A DNA stretch of 47,415 bases from an uncultured Oscillospiraceae bacterium (GCA_947522735.1 CANNTZ010000013.1:1-47415); one strand, 5' to 3'. Positions 1 through 9,030 are shown, counted from the stretch's first letter. Numbers and translations are program-made. The notes: a model not told the origin generated them from the letters alone.

Positions 1-92
1 CGTCGCAGCCGTCGCAGCCGTCGCAGCCGTCGCAGTCGTCGCAGTCGTCGCAGCCGTCGCAGTCGTCGCAGTCGTCGCAGTCGTCGCAGGGC
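1..92 (+). repeat. TCG-CAG-(CCG/TCG) tandem codon repeat encoding an SQP linker
   Basis: A 9-bp unit in two variants, TCGCAGCCG and TCGCAGTCG, is repeated about ten times and continues past the left window edge. It is in frame with the downstream GHL domain and encodes Ser-Gln-Pro or Ser-Gln-Ser. It acts as a flexible spacer between a presumed membrane anchor and the catalytic-type domain. Near-identical codons rather than synonymous ones suggest slippage-driven length change. Confidence 0.9.
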
Positions 93-1226
93 GCACAGAA
101 TACCTTGAGTCCGCACGCGCCGTCGGGAGAATTGCGCGCGGTGTGGTTCTCGTATCTCGACCTTAGCCCGATGCTCAAGGGCAAAACGCGCCAGCAGTTT
201 GCAAACGCGATAGGCGGAGCCTTTGACGAGGCCGCCGCGCTGGGGATGAATGCTGTGATTGTGCAGGTGCGCCCGTTCGGCGATGCGCTGTATCCGTCGG
301 ACTACTTCCCGTGGTCGGTCTACACCTCGGGCACGCAGGGCGTGTCGCCGGGCTTTGACCCGTTGGAGGTAATGATATCGGCGGCGCGCGCCAGAGGGCT
401 GCGCATCGAGGCGTGGGTGAACCCCTATCGCGTCCGCACGGCTGACAACGACCCCTCAAAGCTTGCGGACGGCAACCCCGCGAAAAGGTGGATAAAGGAG
501 GGCAGCGACGCCGCGATAGTCACCGCCAACGGCATCTATTACAATCCGGCGCGCAGCGAGGCAAGGCAGCTTATAATCGACGGCGTGTGCGAGATTGTGA
601 AAAATTACGACGTAGACGGCATACACTTCGACGATTATTTTTACCCAAATCCGGACAGGAGCTTCGACGAAAAAGCCTATTCCGAGTATACCGCGGCGGG
701 CGGAGCACTTTCGCTCGGCGATTGGCGGCGGGAGAATGTGGACGCGCTTGTCAGGGACGTCTATGCCGCGATAAAGAATATAAAGCCGAGCGTGGCGTTC
801 GGAATCAGTCCGCAGGGGAATATGTCTGCAAATTATAACTCGCAGTATATCAATGTCGAGAAATGGGTGACAAATTCCGGCTACGTCGACTACATAATGC
901 CGCAGATATACTTCGGCTTTAACAATTCGAGCTGTCCGTATACCGAGACGGTCGCAAAGTGGAACCGGCTCATCGCAAATAAAAGCATCAGGCTCTACAT
1001 CGGGCTTGCGCCCTATAAAATCGGCGCGAAGGACAACTATGCCGGGAACGGCAGAAACGAGTGGCTGAACCACTCCGACATCCTCTCGCGGCAGGTTTCG
1101 ACGGCGCGCGGCTACGCACACTACGGCGGGTTTGCAATGTTCCGTTACGCCTCGCTCGTCTCGCCCTCGCAGCAGACGGCGGCACAGGTGCAAAAGGAGC
1201 TTGACAACCTGAAGAGAATATTATAG
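1..1226 (+). CDS. GHL10-type glycosidase-like exported protein (5' end outside window)
   Basis: The reading frame is open from the left edge, so the N-terminus (probably a signal or membrane anchor) is missing. The first 30 or so visible codons encode a Ser/Gln/Pro linker made of repeated TCG-CAG-(CCG/TCG) codons. It is followed by a domain of about 365 residues starting ELRAVWFSYLDLS. This matches the GHL10/DUF187 family of glycosyl-hydrolase-like TIM barrels (YngK type), recognisable from VIVQVRPFGDALYPS, EAWVNPYRV, DGIHFDDYFYP and the PQIYFGF strand. These proteins are usually exported and thought to act on envelope or extracellular polysaccharide; the substrate is not established. It lies 42 bp upstream of a second GHL-domain protein with which it is probably co-transcribed. 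A TTG at 105 could be called as a start, but the frame clearly continues upstream through the linker. Family assignment is confident, function is not. Confidence 0.88.
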   Translation, partial: SQPSQPSQPSQSSQSSQPSQSSQSSQSSQGAQNTLSPHAPSGELRAVWFSYLDLSPMLKGKTRQQFANAIGGAFDEAAALGMNAVIVQVRPFGDALYPSDYFPWSVYTSGTQGVSPGFDPLEVMISAARARGLRIEAWVNPYRVRTADNDPSKLADGNPAKRWIKEGSDAAIVTANGIYYNPARSEARQLIIDGVCEIVKNYDVDGIHFDDYFYPNPDRSFDEKAYSEYTAAGGALSLGDWRRENVDALVRDVYAAIKNIKPSVAFGISPQGNMSANYNSQYINVEKWVTNSGYVDYIMPQIYFGFNNSSCPYTETVAKWNRLIANKSIRLYIGLAPYKIGAKDNYAGNGRNEWLNHSDILSRQVSTARGYAHYGGFAMFRYASLVSPSQQTAAQVQKELDNLKRIL

Positions 1227-1268
1227 CGCGGAGCCTCGCAAATATCGCTATGAAAGGCGCGGTCAGGG

Positions 1269-4200
1269 ATGTTTAAATTTTTCAGGGACAACAGGAAGGT
1301 CGCTATAGCGCTGACGCTGGCGTTTGCACTGATGCTCGGCGGAGCGGGGCTTGCAGGTGCGTTTCTGCAACGGGACGGCGTTCAGTCGGAGCTGACGCCC
1401 TATACCTCCGTCGAAAGCGCGCCGGAGAGCAGCGCGGACTCACGGCCGGAGGAGCTGTCAGAGCCGGAAATCTCCGAGCAGCCGGAGCAATCGGAGCAGT
1501 CGGAGGAGGACGAGCCGTTCCGGCCGGTCGTCAAAAAGGACGCGCCGGATACGATGCGCGCGGTCATGCTGACGCCGGGCGAGGACTTCCTTGCGGGTGA
1601 GCTGACGCAGAAAGCGGTCAGGGACGAGGTCGATGCGGCGATAGCGAGCGCGAAAAAGCTTAAAATGAACACGCTGATCGTCGAGCTGAACTATCTCGGA
1701 CACGTCATTTACCGCTCCTCCTATCTCTCCGGCGTCTCGCTGGATTTCGACGTTTTTGACTACATACTGACCGGCGCGAGGGAGGCGGGGATGTATGTCT
1801 ATGCCGTGTTCGACGTGCTGAACACACAGTCTAACGGAACCGTCGTGCAGGCGCAGGCGGTCAGCAGCTCCGTGCTTGATTTGACGTTTGAGAACACGAA
1901 GGAGTTTGCCGGAAAGTATTCCGTGGACGGGATCATATTGGACGGATATCTCAACTCCACCGCCGAGCAGTCGCAGTCATATTCGGCTTATCTGAGCTGC
2001 GGCGGCGGAATGGGCTTCACGAACTACCGCTACGACGCGGCATATTCGGTGCTTCAGCGCGCGCTTGACGGAATCGCGGCGGCGGATCCGTCCGTAAACG
2101 TCGGCATCCTGACTGAGCCTGTCTGGGCGAACAGCTCCACAAATGCGGAGGGCTCCGAGACCTCGGCTGAGTTTGAGATGATGTACGACGCCTGCGCCGA
2201 CGTGCGCAAATATATTTCCGAGGGCATGTTTGATTTTGTCGCAGTCAGGGCGTCGGGCTCACTGACCGACCCGGAGATCCCTTTTCTCAAGGTGATGAGC
2301 TGGTGGTCCAAGCTTGCGCGCGAGGCGGACATTCCGCTCTATGCGATACAGTTTTCCGACAACGTGGGCAGCAAGGCGCGAAAGGGCTGGGAGAAAAACG
2401 ACCAGCTCGCGCAGCAGCTTGTAGAGGCAAAGGAGCTGGAGGCGTTTAGCGGCAGCATCTTCAACTCGCTGACGAGCCTTGTAAGCAACAAGAAGAGCAC
2501 CGAAAAGCTGCTGGAATTTTTTGACAGCGGGAAGGTGTCCGAGGAGTTCATCCTGAAGGAGCTTGAGATCAGCAAGCCGCAGAAGAAAACCTTTGAAACC
2601 TCCGACAAGACCATTACCTTCAACGGCGCATCCGATCCGAGCGAGGAGGTGCTCGTCAACGGCGAAAGGGTCAAGCGCGACGTGAACGGCGCTTTCTCGC
2701 TTACGATGGAGCTGAGCCCAGGACTGAACGAATTTACATTCACCCACCGCGGAAAGACGATATCGTATAAAATCACGCGCAGCATCGTGATAATCAAGGA
2801 TATCCAGCCGACAGGCAACATCACCGTGGACGGGGGCATGAAGATCGAGGTCAGCGCGATAGCCTACGAGGACTCGATCGTGACGGCGACGCTCAACGGC
2901 CAGTCGATAACCCTCACGCCTGAGGAGACGCAAGAGGACGAATCACTGCGCGACACCACGTATGTAAAATATACCGGAGTGTTCACCGCTCCGGCGGCGG
3001 GCAGCGCCCAGAAAAGCCTCGGCAACATCGTCATCAAGGCGAAAAACGCCGGACAGGTCGATACAAAGCAGGGCGCGGCAGTGACGGTCAATAAAAAGGC
3101 GGTCATTGTTGAGGGCGACGGCAACGTAGTGGAGGTCGTGGCCGACTACTGCGAGACCTATCCCGCAAACACCCTTGACAGCTCTCACGAGCCGAGCTGC
3201 TATCCGTTGGCAAAGGGCACGCGCGACTACGTCTCCGGCGATCCCGTCGTCTACAAGGACGGCAGCAAGACCTATACCTATTATGTGCTGCAATCGGGCC
3301 AGCGCGTCGCGGCATCCGACGTGGTGAAGCTGGACAGGTCTGCCTCTCTCGGCGGCAACGCGATAAAGTCGTTGACCGTCGCGAGCGACGCCCGCTTTAC
3401 CAGAGTAATCCTCGACACGGAGCAGCCGGTTGCGTATAAATTCAATTACGGCAAAAACGGCGTGACCATCGATTTCAAATACACCGAAAGCGTCCCGGAA
3501 TCGCTGAACAGGCTCACTCAAAATCCGCTGTTCTCGGCGGCCACGTGGTCCGGAACGACGTTGACGTTGAGCTTCAACACCGCCAACGGCTTCCTCGGCT
3601 ATACAGCCTATTACGAATCCGGCAAGCTCGTATTCCGCTTCACAAACCCGTCCGCAGCCGGCATAGCCGGTTCGGTGATAGTAATTGACCCCGGTCACAG
3701 CTCGGTCGATCCCGGCGCTCTCGGCTTCCTCGACGACTATCCCGAGCAGGTCATCAACCAGATGGTCTGCAAAAAGCTCAAGCAGGAGCTGAGCTATCGC
3801 GGCGCGAACGTCTATATGATCGATACGCAGGGCGGCAAGACCTCGCTCGAAACGAGAGTCAGCTACGCCTCGTCGGTGAGTCCTCAGGTGTTCGTCAGCG
3901 TCCACTGCAACTCCGCCTCCAACGCGAACGCAACCGGTACGGAGGCGTGGTATTACAACGCTTTCTCGGCAAGCCTTGCGCGGAAAGTCTCCGCGCACGT
4001 CTCGGCGAGCTATTCGGTGCACAACCGCGGCGGCAAATACGGCTACTTCTATGTGACGCGCTATCCGATGTTCCCGGCGACGCTCGCCGAGCTCGGCTTC
4101 GTCACCAACAACAGCGATTACTACAGGCTGCTGCGCGAGGACGTGCAGTATGCGATATCCTCCGCCATCGCAGACGCCATAGCAGAATATCTGAGCTCGG

Positions 4201-4589
4201 TCTGCTACGGCTACGCCGGGCGTACAGGCACGGAGTCCACAGCCGGCGGACAGCAGTATCAGGAGCCGCAGTCGTCTCAGGAGTCCCAACAGTCCCAGAG
4301 CTCCCAGCAATCGCAGACGGAGACGCAGCTCGAGGGTATCGAGATCGATTATTCGGAGCTTTCGATGCGTGCCGGGGATTCCGTCAGGCTCGTCGCAACG
4401 CTCAGGCCCGATCCCACGCTCGACGTGCCGGTCGTCTGGTCGTCCAGCGCGCCGGACGTCGTCGGCGTTGCTCAGGACGGCACGCTGACGGCCTACAAGG
4501 AGGGCGAGGCGACAGTCACGGTGACAGCAATGCAAGGCGGAATAGCGTTCACCGCAAAGTGCACGGTGAGCGTGTCTGCAAAAAAATAG
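1269..4589 (+). CDS. Multidomain N-acetylmuramoyl-L-alanine amidase (GHL - AMIN-like - Amidase_3 - Big_2)
   Basis: A 1106-residue envelope protein. Residues about 9-33 form an uncleaved-looking signal or transmembrane segment, followed by an acidic Ser/Glu/Pro linker (about 40-90). Residues about 93-400 are a GHL-type barrel related to its neighbour (TMRAVMLTPGEDF, NTLIVELNYLGHVIY). The middle region (about 440-790) looks beta-rich, with an AMIN-like segment near 700-790. Residues about 803-985 are a zinc amidase (Amidase_3) with all ligands visible: H810 in VIDPGH, E826, H879 in SVHCN and catalytic E941 in LAELGF. It would cleave the MurNAc-L-Ala bond of peptidoglycan. A Ser/Gln linker (about 993-1021) leads to a C-terminal Big_2 Ig-like domain (about 1022-1106). 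The ATG at 1269 follows GGTCAGGG. Combining a GHL barrel and an amidase suggests a wall or spore-cortex remodelling enzyme; that role is inference. Confidence 0.9.
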   Translation: MFKFFRDNRKVAIALTLAFALMLGGAGLAGAFLQRDGVQSELTPYTSVESAPESSADSRPEELSEPEISEQPEQSEQSEEDEPFRPVVKKDAPDTMRAVMLTPGEDFLAGELTQKAVRDEVDAAIASAKKLKMNTLIVELNYLGHVIYRSSYLSGVSLDFDVFDYILTGAREAGMYVYAVFDVLNTQSNGTVVQAQAVSSSVLDLTFENTKEFAGKYSVDGIILDGYLNSTAEQSQSYSAYLSCGGGMGFTNYRYDAAYSVLQRALDGIAAADPSVNVGILTEPVWANSSTNAEGSETSAEFEMMYDACADVRKYISEGMFDFVAVRASGSLTDPEIPFLKVMSWWSKLAREADIPLYAIQFSDNVGSKARKGWEKNDQLAQQLVEAKELEAFSGSIFNSLTSLVSNKKSTEKLLEFFDSGKVSEEFILKELEISKPQKKTFETSDKTITFNGASDPSEEVLVNGERVKRDVNGAFSLTMELSPGLNEFTFTHRGKTISYKITRSIVIIKDIQPTGNITVDGGMKIEVSAIAYEDSIVTATLNGQSITLTPEETQEDESLRDTTYVKYTGVFTAPAAGSAQKSLGNIVIKAKNAGQVDTKQGAAVTVNKKAVIVEGDGNVVEVVADYCETYPANTLDSSHEPSCYPLAKGTRDYVSGDPVVYKDGSKTYTYYVLQSGQRVAASDVVKLDRSASLGGNAIKSLTVASDARFTRVILDTEQPVAYKFNYGKNGVTIDFKYTESVPESLNRLTQNPLFSAATWSGTTLTLSFNTANGFLGYTAYYESGKLVFRFTNPSAAGIAGSVIVIDPGHSSVDPGALGFLDDYPEQVINQMVCKKLKQELSYRGANVYMIDTQGGKTSLETRVSYASSVSPQVFVSVHCNSASNANATGTEAWYYNAFSASLARKVSAHVSASYSVHNRGGKYGYFYVTRYPMFPATLAELGFVTNNSDYYRLLREDVQYAISSAIADAIAEYLSSVCYGYAGRTGTESTAGGQQYQEPQSSQESQQSQSSQQSQTETQLEGIEIDYSELSMRAGDSVRLVATLRPDPTLDVPVVWSSSAPDVVGVAQDGTLTAYKEGEATVTVTAMQGGIAFTAKCTVSVSAKK

Positions 4590-4611
4590 AAAGCAGCGTC
4601 TATGCATAAAA

Positions 4612-4647
4612 ACAACGGCTCGTCACAGTAAAATGACGAGCCGTTGT
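4612..4647 (-). terminator. Rho-independent terminator of the TM2 gene
   Basis: A perfect 14-bp stem (4612-4625 with 4634-4647) around an 8-nt loop. On the minus strand it is followed by a short T-tract (GTTTTTATG), so it mainly serves the TM2 gene. The plus strand has no T-tract after it, but the hairpin lies only 23 bp past the amidase stop and may work in both directions. Confidence 0.85.
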
Positions 4648-4662
4648 GGGCGGATGAAAGCC

Positions 4663-4998
4663 TCAGATGTACATTGCAAGCTTCTGGAGGTTCTTCTCCT
4701 TGGTTGCCTTCATGATGAGGAACCAGTCGACGATCGCCCAGATGCCGCAGCCGCCAAGCGTGAGCAGCTTGCCGATTCCCAGACCGATATCTCCGATAAG
4801 GAAGCGGTCAATGCCAAGCTCACCGAGGAAGATGGAGAGTATCAGCGAAACGGTCGGATCCTTGTATCCGAGAGCGGAGATTATCGGATATTTGTCGTCG
4901 CTGACGGCGAGAAGACGCTCACGAATGCTGTAGAGCTGCTCCTCCGGGAAATACTTTCCATTTGTTGCCATAAACATATCCACTTTTTGACTATCCAT
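4663..4998 (-). CDS. TM2 domain membrane protein
   Basis: A 111-residue protein. The N-terminal half is soluble and charged. Residues about 45-100 form a TM2 domain, two transmembrane helices joined by a short turn: PTVSLILSIFLGELGIDRFLIG, then a GIGKLLTLGGCGIWAIVDWF helix pair. The G-x-x-G-(I/A)-DRF motif between them is typical of TM2 proteins. The family is widespread and its biochemical role is unknown. The start at 4998 is well supported by GGAGGG about 8 nt upstream and a sigma-A-type promoter at 5025-5053. It is transcribed alone, between a convergent amidase gene and a divergent GH95 gene. Confidence 0.88.
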   Translation of the reverse strand: MDSQKVDMFMATNGKYFPEEQLYSIRERLLAVSDDKYPIISALGYKDPTVSLILSIFLGELGIDRFLIGDIGLGIGKLLTLGGCGIWAIVDWFLIMKATKEKNLQKLAMYI

Positions 4999-5024
4999 AT
5001 ATCAGCCCTCCTTTTCTTGTTATT

Positions 5025-5053
5025 ATGATACACCTTTTTTTCCGTTATGGCAA
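5025..5053 (-). promoter_or_regulatory. Sigma-A-type promoter of the TM2 gene
   Basis: Read on the minus strand: TTGCCA, a 17-bp spacer, then TATCAT, with the predicted start about 20 nt upstream of the TM2 ribosome binding site. Confidence 0.7.
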
Positions 5054-5135
5054 GAGCATTCGCGCTGATTATATGTAAATAATATGAAAAATATTAGATT
5101 TCTCATAATAAACTCTATTTCACGGGAGGATAGCC

Positions 5136-7445
5136 ATGTTAAACGAGAACCTGCTGTACTCTGAACGTCCCGGAAGCGAATGGAAAAACGGCATACCCAT
5201 CGGAAACGGGCGGGTGGCCGGGATGATATACGGAGAGCTGGACGAACGCATCGCACTCAACCACGAGCTGCTCTACCGCGGTGAAAACACGCTGCGCGAG
5301 GTCGAGGCGGTTCCGCCCGAGAAGCTCAAGGAGGTGCGCGAGCTGCTGCTCGCCGGAAGGTATCACGAGGGCACGCTGCTTGGCAACGAGCTGTTTGCCG
5401 GAAAGGGCGGCATATCGGGCGAGCCGGGCCGGGTGGATCCGTATCAGCCCGCCGGAGATATCATAATCGACACCGGGGACCGCTCTCCGTCCGCATATTA
5501 CCGTGCGCTTGATCTGGATCGCGCGCTGTTCCGCTCGGAATACGTCAGCGGGAAGGGGCGCGTCTCGCGGCGCTGCTTCGCAGCCTTCGGCGAGGAGGGC
5601 TGTATCTGCTATGAATACGTTTCGTCGTGTCCGTCCGTGCTGCGCGTTAGCTATGAGCGCCCTCAGGACGAGGGCTGCTCCGTGAGGGTGCTGCCGGCTG
5701 CGGACGGCTTTGCCGTTTACGGTGAATTTGAGGGCGATTCGCACTTTGCCGTTAACCTTTCGCTGCGCGAATGTGACGGCGATAGCCGCTTTGAGGACGG
5801 TGCGCTCATAATAACCGCGGCGACGCGTGCGGTGATATACATAAACCTCGGAGCGGGAGACAAGAGCTCCGACGTGCGCTCCGAGGCGGGCCGCCTCCCG
5901 GACGCCGGCTTTGACGGTCTGCTCGCCGCGCATATCGCCGCCTATCGCGAGCGCTACGCCGACAGCGGGATAACCGTCGAAGCGGAGCGCTGCCGGCTTC
6001 CGCTGGAAAAGCGTTTGGAGCGCCTGCGTGCAGGAGAGCCGGACGTCACGCTGCCGCTGCTGTGGTACAATTTTGCAAAATATCTGCTGCTCTCCTCCTG
6101 CGGAAGGCTGCCGCCGAACCTGCAGGGCAAATGGAATGCCGAGATTGCACCGCCATGGGCTTGCGACTATCACTTCGACGTGAATTTGCAGATGTGCTAT
6201 TGGTTTGCCGAGGCGGCGGGGCTTGGCTGCTGCGCCGGGTCGCTGTTCGCGTTGTGCGAAAGGTTTGTGCCGAGCGCGAGAGAGGCGGCGAAGCGGCTTT
6301 ACGGCTGCGGCGGAATACTGTTTCCGATACAGAGCGACGCGCACGGGCGCTCGACGCCGGAAAGCTACGGTTGGGCGGTCTGGACCGGCGCTGCGGCATG
6401 GATCGGGCTCCACTTCTGGGAGCGCTGGGAATATTCACGCGACAAGAAGTTCCTGGCCGAACACGCCTATCCGTTTTTGAAGGCGGTCGCAGAGTTTTAC
6501 GCGGATTATCTGATAGAGGTTGACGGCGCGATGCAGCTTGTGCCGTCGCAATCGCCGGAAAACCGGTTTGGCGGCGAAACTCTGCCGGTATCGCTGTGCG
6601 TGTCGTCGGCGATGGACGTGCAGCTATGCGAGATCACGTTGGCGCACGCCTCCGAGGCGGCGGCTATACTGGCTTGCGACCTGGATGAACGTCTGCGCTG
6701 GGATGAGCTGCGCCGCAATCTGCCGGGACTTGGCGTGGGCAGCCGCGGACAGCTGCTGGAATGGAACGCCGAATTTCCGGAGGACGAGCCGGGACACAGG
6801 CATTATTCGCACCTTATCGGCGTCTATCCGGGAGAGGTCATCAACTGCCGCGATACGCCGGAGCTGTTTGACGCGGCCAGAGTCTCGCTGAGCGAGCGCC
6901 TTTCCCACGGCGGAGGGCACACCGGCTGGAGCCGTTCCTGGACTGCCTGCCTGCTGGCGCGCTTCGGCGACGCCGAGGGCGCGTGGGGACACCTCAACGT
7001 GCTGATACGCGATTTTGCAACCGATTCGCTGCTCGACCTGCATCCGCCGCGCATATTCCAGATCGACGGCAACTTTGGAGGCGCGGCTGCGGTGACGGAG
7101 CTGCTCCTGTGCAGCCGGCGCAGCGGCTTCACACTGCTTCCGGCGCTGCCCGAGGCATGGCGAGGAGGCGGCTGCGTGCGCAGGCTGCGCGTCAAGAACG
7201 GCTTTGAGGTCTCGTTCGAGTGGCGCGACGGCGCGGTGATATCGCTCAAAATACATGCGAACGTATCAGGCGTATGCGAATTTGAGGGCGCGGGGGCGTC
7301 GCCGCTGCGCGTTTATCCGGACGGCGGAGCGGGATTTGCCATAGAGCCGTCGGGCAAGGTGTTCCGCTTCAACGCCGTTGCGGGCGAAACTTACCGTATC
7401 TCTTTTGCCCCCATGCACCGCGCGGAGGGCAGCTTAGGTTATTGA
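5136..7445 (+). CDS. GH95-family alpha-L-fucosidase/galactosidase-like hydrolase
   Basis: A 769-residue protein with no signal peptide, so it likely acts in the cytoplasm on imported oligosaccharides. The order is GH95-like: an N-terminal beta-sandwich (about 1-265, beginning LLYSERPGSEWKNGIPIGNG), then an (alpha/alpha)6 barrel with NLQGKWN, LQMCYW, ESYGWAVWTGA, HRHYSHLIGVYPG, HTGWSRSW and IFQIDGNFGG, then a C-terminal beta-sandwich. By eye, E475 in QSPENR aligns with the general acid of the characterised Bifidobacterium AfcA enzyme, and D644 in IDGNFGG with its activating Asp. The usual N-x-N pair reads D348-V-N350, so the first Asn is Asp. The family is inverting and includes alpha-1,2-L-fucosidases and alpha-L-galactosidases; this substitution leaves substrate open. 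The start follows GGGAGG at suitable spacing. Its last 12 bp overlap the convergent symporter gene. Confidence 0.87.
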   Translation: MLNENLLYSERPGSEWKNGIPIGNGRVAGMIYGELDERIALNHELLYRGENTLREVEAVPPEKLKEVRELLLAGRYHEGTLLGNELFAGKGGISGEPGRVDPYQPAGDIIIDTGDRSPSAYYRALDLDRALFRSEYVSGKGRVSRRCFAAFGEEGCICYEYVSSCPSVLRVSYERPQDEGCSVRVLPAADGFAVYGEFEGDSHFAVNLSLRECDGDSRFEDGALIITAATRAVIYINLGAGDKSSDVRSEAGRLPDAGFDGLLAAHIAAYRERYADSGITVEAERCRLPLEKRLERLRAGEPDVTLPLLWYNFAKYLLLSSCGRLPPNLQGKWNAEIAPPWACDYHFDVNLQMCYWFAEAAGLGCCAGSLFALCERFVPSAREAAKRLYGCGGILFPIQSDAHGRSTPESYGWAVWTGAAAWIGLHFWERWEYSRDKKFLAEHAYPFLKAVAEFYADYLIEVDGAMQLVPSQSPENRFGGETLPVSLCVSSAMDVQLCEITLAHASEAAAILACDLDERLRWDELRRNLPGLGVGSRGQLLEWNAEFPEDEPGHRHYSHLIGVYPGEVINCRDTPELFDAARVSLSERLSHGGGHTGWSRSWTACLLARFGDAEGAWGHLNVLIRDFATDSLLDLHPPRIFQIDGNFGGAAAVTELLLCSRRSGFTLLPALPEAWRGGGCVRRLRVKNGFEVSFEWRDGAVISLKIHANVSGVCEFEGAGASPLRVYPDGGAGFAIEPSGKVFRFNAVAGETYRISFAPMHRAEGSLGY

Positions 7446-8825
7446 TTCCATAAAGCTATTTCCCGCGGCGTGGGCGCCGTCCTCCTTTCCGCCGCGCCGC
7501 CCGTCGGCGGGAAGCGCATGCCGGAAGGAGAGAAAAACGAGCGCGGTGAGATTAGGTATGGCCATCAGGCCGTTGAAGGCGTCGGCGGCAACCCAGATGA
7601 AGCCCGGCTCCGTCACCGCGCCGAAAGCGGCGGCTGCCGAAAAAACCAGCTTGAATATTATAACCGCGCAACGCCGCAGTGCGCCGTCCGGTACAAGATA
7701 GGCTATGCTCATCTCGCCGTAATATGCCCAGCCGAACATTGACGGGAGCGCGAAGCAGAGCATCGAGACCGCAACAAAGAGCGCGCCGAAGCGCCCGAAC
7801 GACGCCGAAAACGCCGCGGAGGTCAATATTACGCCGTCGGCATGGCAGTCCGGGCGCGCGGTGAGTATCACCAGCGCCGTCAGCGTCGTCACGACGAAGG
7901 TGTCGAGGAAAACCTCGAAGATCCCGAGCATTCCCTGCTTTTCCGGGTCGCGCTCTGCCGAGGCCGCATGCGCTATCGCTGACGAGCCCAGCCCAGCCTC
8001 GTTGGTATAGACCCCGCGCGCAAGGCCGTACCGCATTGCCCTCGCTATCCCGTACCCCGCCGCGCCGCCGCCTACCGCGCGAAGGGTGAACGCGCCGCGG
8101 AGGATATCCGCAAAGGCGCCCGGGAGCGCGCGGATGTTGACAGCCACCGCCGCCAGCGAAAAGAGAATATACAGCGCCGAGAGAGCGGGAATCAGCCGCT
8201 CCGTGAGCGCGCCTGTCCGTTTTATTCCGCCGAGTATCACTGCGAGACAGACGCCGCCCATCACCGCCCCGGTCAGCCAGCGCGGCACGCCGAATCCGGC
8301 AAATGCCGCCGCCACCTCTCCGGAGGGCGTCATGCTGCCGACGCCGAAGCAGGCGAGCAGGCACAGCGCCGCATAAAGCGCCGCCAGCCCGCGGCACCCA
8401 AGCCCGCGGCGTATGTATTGCATCGGGCCGCCTGAGTTGCCTTCTGGCGTCTCGTCGCGGTATATCACTGCAAAGAACGCCTCCGCAAACTTTGTCATCA
8501 GGCCGAGAAACGCGCTCGCCCACATCCAGAATATCGCTCCGGGGCCTCCGGCGGTCAGCGCCGTCGCGACGCCCGCGATGTTTCCCACGCCCATCGTCCC
8601 CGCAAGCGCTGTAGAGAGCGCCTGAAACGGCGATATCGCGCCGTTTTTTTCACGCGCACGCCGCTCAAAAAGCCCGCCGAGCGCCGCTCGTAGCACCTGA
8701 GGAAACCGCCGCACCTGAAAAAATCGCGACTTAACGCTCAGCAGCAGTCCTGTGCCGAGATAGAACGCCAGCATCCCCGGTCCCCAGACAAATCCGTTCA
8801 CCCATTCGATCACCGAAGCTATCAT
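7434..8825 (-). CDS. AGCS-family amino acid (alanine/glycine):cation symporter
   Basis: A membrane protein of about 463 residues with roughly ten or more hydrophobic helices. Signature regions of the alanine/glycine:cation symporter family are visible: STALAGTMGVGNIAGVATAL near the N-terminus, FWMWASAFLGLMTKFAEAF, and NEAGLGSSAIAHAAS. It would import small neutral amino acids with Na+ or H+. The frame stays open further upstream, but those residues are Arg/Cys-rich and unlike the family. I chose the ATG at 8825 (MIASVIEW) because GGAGG lies 8 nt before it; the ATG at 8831 is too close to that site. It converges on, and overlaps by 12 bp, the GH95 gene, and is divergent from rpe. Confidence 0.88.
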   Translation of the reverse strand: MIASVIEWVNGFVWGPGMLAFYLGTGLLLSVKSRFFQVRRFPQVLRAALGGLFERRAREKNGAISPFQALSTALAGTMGVGNIAGVATALTAGGPGAIFWMWASAFLGLMTKFAEAFFAVIYRDETPEGNSGGPMQYIRRGLGCRGLAALYAALCLLACFGVGSMTPSGEVAAAFAGFGVPRWLTGAVMGGVCLAVILGGIKRTGALTERLIPALSALYILFSLAAVAVNIRALPGAFADILRGAFTLRAVGGGAAGYGIARAMRYGLARGVYTNEAGLGSSAIAHAASAERDPEKQGMLGIFEVFLDTFVVTTLTALVILTARPDCHADGVILTSAAFSASFGRFGALFVAVSMLCFALPSMFGWAYYGEMSIAYLVPDGALRRCAVIIFKLVFSAAAAFGAVTEPGFIWVAADAFNGLMAIPNLTALVFLSFRHALPADGRRGGKEDGAHAAGNSFMESIT

Positions 8826-9001
8826 GCGCATGTCCTCCGCAAAAATATCCGCTCTATAGATATGCCGAGCGACGCACGATGATTCACGGACACGCCCGCA
8901 GCTTTGACTGTGCGGCGGAATTTTTTTTGCGCAGAAAGAGCATAAACAGGTTAAAATTCTGTAAATAAAAGTTGAAAACGCCTCCAAAAAGACGATTTTG
9001 G

Positions 9002-9030
9002 TTGACGTTTAAGCGAGATTGGAGTAAAAT
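9002..9030 (+). promoter_or_regulatory. Sigma-A-type promoter of the rpe/Rnf-like operon
   Basis: TTGACG, a 17-bp spacer, then TAAAAT, with an AT-rich region immediately downstream. The leader to rpe is about 95 nt and GC-rich. I recognise no riboswitch in it. No other clear promoter or terminator is visible between here and 14643, so this probably drives the whole operon. Confidence 0.75.

Noticed and set aside
1..92. Regular short repeats considered as a CRISPR array
   Set aside because: The unit is 9 bp with no spacers, is in frame and encodes an SQP linker continuing into a protein domain.
2943..4607. Long minus-strand open frame (about 554 codons) opposite the amidase gene
   Set aside because: It is an antisense shadow produced by codon bias in GC-rich DNA; the composition is not protein-like and no ribosome binding site or motif is present.
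8826..8987. N-terminal extension of the AGCS symporter
   Set aside because: The extra residues are Cys/Arg-rich and unlike the family, and the internal ATG at 8825 has a good GGAGG at the right distance.
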